From an uncultured Eubacteriales bacterium (GTDB taxonomy: Bacteria > Bacillota_A > Clostridia > Christensenellales > Aristaeellaceae): a DNA stretch of 6,839 nucleotides. Where the stretch lies: the NCBI GenBank assembly GCA_900313545.1, contig OMRS01000126.1, positions 1 to 6,839 of the forward strand. The letters are read 5' to 3'. The position numbers and the translations under genes are program-made. The notes beneath the pieces are model-generated. The model had not been told where the DNA came from, searched no databases, and saw nothing but the letters and a program-made list of their open reading frames with translations. Numbering within the stretch: position 1 is the first letter of the stretch; every line of letters starts with the position of its first letter. Positions 1 to 4,107 of this stretch are shown here, in pieces.

Positions 1-141
1 AATATGGCGATGGATACACCGAACTATTTAAATGACATAAAAACTATTGAGGTATCTAAGATTCGTGAAATCCCCCTGAACACCGGCCAGATTCCGTTGT
101 CATCGCAACAGCAAGGTGGTACAATATGTATGACCGAGTAA
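1..141 (+). CDS. 3' part of an unidentified open frame, possibly a truncated ParB-like fragment
   Basis: Frame 1 is open from the window edge to a TAA at 139-141, giving 46 codons. It may enter from upstream or start at ATG 4 or ATG 10; any ribosome binding site would lie outside the window. The peptide begins NMAMDTPNYLNDIKTIEV and includes SKIREIPLNTGQI. From memory, without a search, the IPLNTGQI segment resembles the start of the N-terminal domain of plasmid- or phage-type ParB-like proteins, where an NPR-containing motif normally follows. Here the sequence instead runs into a Gln-rich tail (SSQQQGG) and stops. The first ~90 bases are visibly AT-richer than everything downstream, which would fit an acquired and truncated gene. 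A chance open frame of this length is also possible. The predicted promoter at 97-125 lies inside its 3' end. Confidence 0.3.
   Translation, partial: NMAMDTPNYLNDIKTIEVSKIREIPLNTGQIPLSSQQQGGTICMTE
97..125 (+). promoter_or_regulatory. Predicted sigma70/sigmaA-type promoter with extended -10
   Basis: A -35 box TTGTCA (97-102, 5 of 6 to consensus) is separated by exactly 17 bases from a -10 box TACAAT (120-125, 5 of 6). TGG at 117-119 supplies the TGN extended -10 element. Transcription would begin near 131-133. No other promoter of similar quality was seen between here and the gene starting at 635, so it is the best candidate for driving the two-gene signalling operon, with a leader of about 500 nt. 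The distance to the gene is large, so a weaker, closer promoter cannot be excluded. Confidence 0.5.
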
Positions 142-224
142 CAGGAGAAACGCTGCCCCGGCCGGACGGGTAAATGAAGGACAACGGACCCGGTACAGGG
201 CAATTCAGGCCTTCCAGCCCGGAT

Positions 225-258
225 GCGCATGGCGGGAAACGCCGTCTCCGGCATGCGC
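225..258 (+). repeat. Inverted repeat able to form a nested stem-loop in the leader
   Basis: GCGCATG at 225-231 is exactly complementary to CATGCGC at 252-258, giving a 7-bp stem. Inside it, GCG (232-234) can pair with CGC (240-242) around a GGAAA loop. It sits two bases before the hairpin at 261-282, so the two could stack. No thymine run follows, so this does not look like a terminator. Whether it is functional RNA structure or a by-product of high GC content cannot be settled from one sequence. Confidence 0.4.
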
Positions 259-260
259 CG

Positions 261-282
261 CGCACCGCCGGGCAGCGGTGCG
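261..282 (+). repeat. Perfect 8-bp inverted repeat (hairpin) in the leader
   Basis: CGCACCGC (261-268) is perfectly complementary to GCGGTGCG (275-282), with a six-base loop CGGGCA. All but one of the pairs are G-C, so the hairpin would be very stable. There is no downstream T-tract. An imperfect hairpin (CTCCGG 293-298 with CCGGGAG 306-312, one bulged G) follows closely. Together with 225-258 this makes three consecutive potential stems within 90 bases. Confidence 0.45.
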
Positions 283-448
283 GGGATCCGTCCTCCGGCG
301 CCACCCCGGGAGAACCGCAGGCGGGAGAAAAAGGGAAAACGCCCCGGGACCGGAGAAAGCCCGAAAAGAGGAAGAACCCGGGGAAAAACAGAAACTAGCA
401 GGAAAGGAAGAGAACCGTTTTGCTGACAGGAAGAAGACCCCCTGAAAA

Positions 449-478
449 GGCGGGAGCGCCCGCCCGGCCCCAGGCGGG
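449..478 (+). repeat. Three-block palindromic cluster with mutually exclusive hairpins
   Basis: GGCGGG (449-454), CCCGCC (459-464) and GGCGGG (473-478) lie in a row. The central block can pair with either flanking block, through loops of 4 or 8 bases, but not with both at once. This is the geometry of a simple alternative-pairing switch. However, no U-run follows either hairpin, so it is not a classical intrinsic terminator, and high GC content makes such arrangements more likely by chance. Confidence 0.35.
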
Positions 479-610
479 GAGGACCCGGCGGGGGATACCG
501 AAGGGAACCCCTGTCCCGGGCGGAGAGCGGAACCTTCACCTGCGCGGGACATCCGGATTCAGCTGAAAAGGAAGCATGCGGAGACAGTTCATGCGTTCCT
601 TGGAAACATG

Positions 611-624
611 AGGAAGAGGTAAGG
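611..624 (+). promoter_or_regulatory. Probable ribosome binding region of the diguanylate cyclase gene
   Basis: A purine-rich stretch containing AGGAAGAGG (611-619) and AAGG (621-624) lies 10-15 bases before ATG 635. None is a full AGGAGG, so initiation may be modest. An in-frame TAA at 620-622 rules out any start further upstream in this frame, leaving ATG 635 as the longest possible start. ATG 653 (residue 7) is an alternative that would still leave a complete signal peptide but has a poorer upstream sequence. Confidence 0.4.
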
Positions 625-634
625 CAGAAGAGCC

Positions 635-3600
635 ATGAGAGATCAACGAATCATGAGGAGACCCCTGACATTCCTGCTGTGCGCGATGGCCCTGATGACC
701 ATGCTCATGCCTTTCGCGGCAGCTGCACAGGAGCCGGATGAGAAGGTTGTGCGCGTCGGATGGTATGATTCATCCTTCTGTTACTGGGATGAGTTTGGAC
801 GACGCTGCGGAATCGACGTCGAGTACCAGGAAAAGATTTCCGCGTACACGGGCTGGACGTATGAGTATGTGGACGACAGCTGGTCGAACCTGTTCCAGAT
901 GCTTAAAAACGGAGAGATCGATCTGCTCAGCGACGTCTCCTATAAGCCGGAGAGAGAGGAGTTTATGTCCTTCGCCGACCTGCCCATGGGCTCGGAGGCC
1001 TATTATATCTACATCGACGCGGAGAACCGGGAGATCACGGCGGAGAATCCCGCTTCCTTCAACGGGAAGCGGATCGGCGTCAATGCGGGCAGTATCCAGG
1101 AGGGCTTCCTCAGGGAGTGGGCGGAAAGGAACGGGCTGAGCGTCGAAATCGTCCCGCTGGACGTCGGGGAGACGGAATCCCTGGAGATGCTCACGCGGGG
1201 GGAGATCGACGGATATACAACCGTCTACTCCTTCGGCTCCGAGCAGAAGATCGTCCCCGTCTTCAGAGTCGGCGCGTCGGAGTATTTCTACGCCGTCAAC
1301 AAAAGCAGGCCGGATCTGCTTGCTGAACTGAACATGGCGATGTCCGGGATCCAGGATGAAGACCCGGATTTCAGGCTGAGAATCAGCGAAAACAGCAATT
1401 ACAATACAAACACGAATATCTATCTGACCGCGGGGCAGGAGGACTGGCTGAAGGCCCACGGCGCGATCCGCATCGGATACCGGGACGATTGTCTGCCGTT
1501 CTGCGATGCCGACAAGGAGACGGGCAAACTGACCGGCGCGCTGGGAGATTATCTGACCCACGGGGCCAATCATCTGAGGCGCTACAACCTTCAGTTCGAG
1601 ACCCGTCCCTATCCCTCCACGGAGGACGCGCTCAAAGCGATGGAGGCGGGGGAGATTGACTGCGTATTTCCTGTCAACCTGAGCTCCCATGATGCCGCCG
1701 GGCACGGCGTGCGGCTGACCGCCCCGGCCATGAAGACGGAGATGAACGCCGTGGTGCGCGCATCCGGTCAGCAGCGCCTGTCGCGGGACAGCAGCATCAC
1801 CTTTGCGACTATCGCCGATGATCTGAACATCGAAACGTTCATCATGCACGATTATCCGGCGTCCGTCAGGAAAACCTATGCCGACGCCGGGATGTGCTTC
1901 GCCGCGGTCGCCTCCGGGGACGCGGACTGCATCCTTGTGAGCGCCTACAGAATGCCCGCCGCGGAGGAGACCATCACGAGGTTGCGCCTCTTCTCCATCC
2001 CCACCGGCGAGACGATGCCCCTGTCCTTTGCGGTCAGGAGGGCGGACAGGGAGCTGTATTTCATTCTGAACAAAATCGCTGTCGCGACAAACAGCAGCGA
2101 TACGGACTCCTCGCTGGCCTCCTATATGCATGCTGACCGGAAGATCTCCGTCGTGCGGTTCCTGAAGGATCACTGGGGAGCTTTCATGCTTTCACTCATT
2201 GCGGTGTTTTCGGTCATCATTTTCCTGCTGCTGCAGAAGCTGAAGGCGGAGCGGACCGCCCATGAGCAGAGGCGGCTGCTGGATGAGGCGAAGAAAATCG
2301 CGGAGCTCAAGCAGACCATCGCCTCGCTTCTGGACAACATGCCCGGAATGAACTTCACCAAGGACGCCGGAACCGGCGTGTATCTGGCGTGCAACCAGGC
2401 TTTTGTCAGGTATGCGCGCAGGGAGAGGCTGGAGGAGATCATCGGCAAGACCGCCGCGCAGCTCTTTGACGCCCGGACTGCCGCCAGGTTCGAGGAAGAG
2501 GACAGGATCGCCCTTTCCATGGATACCCCCTACATCTTCGTGGAAGACGCCCAGGACGTCAACGGGAACCGGCACCAGGTCCAGACCACCAAGCTCAAAT
2601 ACACGGACGCCTCCGGCCGCCAGTGCCTGCTGGGCATCTGCCAGGACATGACGGACATGGTGCGCATCCGGCGCGAGATCGCCACGTCCAGGGAGGCCTA
2701 TGAGAAGGCCCGGAGAACCGGCATCATCTATACCCACATTGCCCAGACGCTGGCGCGCAACTACACGGATATGTATTATGTGAATCTGGATACGGACGAA
2801 TACATCGAATACGTGACAAACGGCGAGCACCAGGCGCTGACCGAGACCCGGCGCGGCTGGCACTTCTTTGAGGAATGCCAGATCGAAGTCAATGAATTTG
2901 TCCATCCCGATGACCGCGCCGAGTTTGCCAGGGCGATGGAACGCAAAAACCTTCTGGCAGCCCTGGAGAACAGCAATGTCTTCATGATGCAGTACCGCCT
3001 GATGACGGACCACGGGCCGATGTACGTCAGAATGAAGGTTTCCCGCATGGAGGACGACAGGCGCTTCATCATCATCGCAATCGCGGATGTCGATGAGGAA
3101 GTGAAGCAGCACCTTGCGGCGGAGCGGGTAAAGGAGGAGGAGATCGCCTATGCCCGCCTCAGAGCGCTTGCCGGCGACTTCATCGGCCTGTATTCCGTCG
3201 ATCCGGAGAATTGCCACTATCACGAATACAGCTCGACAAACAGCTTTAAGAATCTGGCGAGCCCCAGGGAAGGAACGGATTTCTTTGCGGATTCCAGGAA
3301 TCAGGTCCGGCACGTGATCTTTCCGGAGGACCAGAAGCGCGTTCTTGAAGCGCTGACAAAGGACAACGTGCTGGAGGAGATCCGGCGCCACGGCATCTTT
3401 TCCGTCGGCTACCGCCTCATGCTGGAGGGGAAGCCGTACCATGTGCAGCTGCGCGCGGCCATCGTCGAGGAAAAGGAGGGCCCGCGCCTGATCGTGGGCG
3501 TCATGGATGTTGACGCCAGAATCCGGCAGGAGGAGGAATATGAAAGGCGCCTCGCCCAGGCCCAGCGGGAAGCCAACATTGACGCGCTGACAGGCGTGAA

Positions 3601-4057
3601 GAGCCGGCATGCCTACCTGGAAACGGAGGGACAGCTGGATACCCAGATTGCGGAGCACCGCGTATCGGAATTTGCCATCGTCATCCTCGACGTGAACGAC
3701 CTGAAGAAGGTCAATGACACGGCCGGACACAAGGCGGGGGACCAGTACCTGCGGGAAGCCTGCCGGATCATCTGCGGCATTTTCAAGCGCAGTCCCGTGT
3801 TCCGCATCGGCGGGGATGAATTTGTCGCGGTGGCCCGGGAAGCGGATTATGAATCCATCGAAGAGCTGATCGGGAAAATGGGCGACCATAACGCCAGGGC
3901 GATTGCCACGGGCGGGATCGTCATTGCCTGCGGCATGTCCAAATACAACGGCGACGAAAACGTGGCAAGCGTGTTTGAACGGGCGGATCAGAACATGTAT
4001 GAGAACAAGAGCGACCTGAAGGAAAGGTGCGCCGCTTCGGGCCCGGCGGGGAACTGA
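635..4057 (+). CDS. Membrane diguanylate cyclase: two substrate-binding domains, three PAS-like domains, GGDEF
   Basis: Predicted to make c-di-GMP from two GTP at the membrane in response to an extracytoplasmic small molecule. Residues 1-31 are a signal peptide (RR, long hydrophobic core, cleavage likely after AAAA31). Two SBP_bac_3-type domains follow (about 37-260 and 277-500). The first keeps the S-x-x-P-E-R element (R107) that in amino-acid-binding relatives contacts the ligand carboxylate; the second lacks it. One transmembrane helix (514-533) leads into a charged, probably coiled-coil linker (534-565). Three PAS-like domains come next (about 560-673, 706-820, 845-960); the second and third are a tandem duplicate pair. 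The GGDEF domain (from D983) has metal ligands D1019 and D1061, guanine-contacting N1027 and D1036, and intact GGDEF at 1059-1063, so it should be active. No RxxD inhibitory site precedes GGDEF (FKRS instead). Probably first gene of an operon with the phosphodiesterase gene 50 bases downstream. The ligand is unknown. Confidence 0.93.
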   Translation: MRDQRIMRRPLTFLLCAMALMTMLMPFAAAAQEPDEKVVRVGWYDSSFCYWDEFGRRCGIDVEYQEKISAYTGWTYEYVDDSWSNLFQMLKNGEIDLLSDVSYKPEREEFMSFADLPMGSEAYYIYIDAENREITAENPASFNGKRIGVNAGSIQEGFLREWAERNGLSVEIVPLDVGETESLEMLTRGEIDGYTTVYSFGSEQKIVPVFRVGASEYFYAVNKSRPDLLAELNMAMSGIQDEDPDFRLRISENSNYNTNTNIYLTAGQEDWLKAHGAIRIGYRDDCLPFCDADKETGKLTGALGDYLTHGANHLRRYNLQFETRPYPSTEDALKAMEAGEIDCVFPVNLSSHDAAGHGVRLTAPAMKTEMNAVVRASGQQRLSRDSSITFATIADDLNIETFIMHDYPASVRKTYADAGMCFAAVASGDADCILVSAYRMPAAEETITRLRLFSIPTGETMPLSFAVRRADRELYFILNKIAVATNSSDTDSSLASYMHADRKISVVRFLKDHWGAFMLSLIAVFSVIIFLLLQKLKAERTAHEQRRLLDEAKKIAELKQTIASLLDNMPGMNFTKDAGTGVYLACNQAFVRYARRERLEEIIGKTAAQLFDARTAARFEEEDRIALSMDTPYIFVEDAQDVNGNRHQVQTTKLKYTDASGRQCLLGICQDMTDMVRIRREIATSREAYEKARRTGIIYTHIAQTLARNYTDMYYVNLDTDEYIEYVTNGEHQALTETRRGWHFFEECQIEVNEFVHPDDRAEFARAMERKNLLAALENSNVFMMQYRLMTDHGPMYVRMKVSRMEDDRRFIIIAIADVDEEVKQHLAAERVKEEEIAYARLRALAGDFIGLYSVDPENCHYHEYSSTNSFKNLASPREGTDFFADSRNQVRHVIFPEDQKRVLEALTKDNVLEEIRRHGIFSVGYRLMLEGKPYHVQLRAAIVEEKEGPRLIVGVMDVDARIRQEEEYERRLAQAQREANIDALTGVKSRHAYLETEGQLDTQIAEHRVSEFAIVILDVNDLKKVNDTAGHKAGDQYLREACRIICGIFKRSPVFRIGGDEFVAVAREADYESIEELIGKMGDHNARAIATGGIVIACGMSKYNGDENVASVFERADQNMYENKSDLKERCAASGPAGN

Positions 4058-4090
4058 AACGGCAAAATACGGGAATTCATTGAGTGCTTG

Positions 4091-4096
4091 AAGGAG
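4091..4096 (+). promoter_or_regulatory. Shine-Dalgarno AAGGAG of the GGDEF/EAL gene
   Basis: AAGGAG lies 11 bases before ATG 4108, slightly long but acceptable spacing. It supports translation from ATG 4108. An in-frame GTG at 4096 overlaps this motif and has no good site of its own. ATG 4138 (residue 11) would still give a signal peptide but has no comparable upstream motif. The 50-base gap after the previous gene has no visible hairpin with T-run, consistent with co-transcription. Confidence 0.5.
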
Positions 4097-4107
4097 TGAA
4101 CGGGGAA

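Larger units (their letters stand above)
131..634 (+). other. Long gene-poor leader or intergenic region, GC-rich and structured, with a purine-rich tract
   Basis: No convincing gene was found in this 500-base stretch. Short frames exist on both strands, but their translations are low-complexity Pro/Gly/Arg/Lys-rich and have no good ribosome binding site. The 5' half carries closely spaced inverted repeats (225-258, 261-282 and an imperfect one at 293-312). From about 312 to 448 the + strand is dominated by runs of G and A. A second GC-rich palindromic cluster follows at 449-478. If transcribed from the promoter at 97-125, this would be a 5' untranslated leader with alternating structured and unstructured parts. 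I recognise no known riboswitch class, and specifically no c-di-GMP riboswitch core. Confidence 0.4.

Noticed and set aside
174..426. Plus-strand frames 174-398 and 223-426 in the leader
   Set aside because: Both are short, overlap each other in different frames, are rich in Arg/Lys/Pro/Gly, and lack a good Shine-Dalgarno. The first runs through the hairpins at 225-282.
449..490. Intrinsic terminator
   Set aside because: The hairpins are GC-rich but are followed by GAGGACCC-type sequence rather than a run of T.
24..539. Minus-strand frame of 171 codons in the leader region
   Set aside because: Translation is Pro/Gly/Arg/Phe-rich, as expected from GC-rich purine-biased sequence read backwards. 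No ribosome binding site or motif was seen.
131..634. c-di-GMP riboswitch, an attractive idea given the downstream genes
   Set aside because: I could not find the conserved core sequences of the class I (GEMM) or class II c-di-GMP riboswitch on the + strand.
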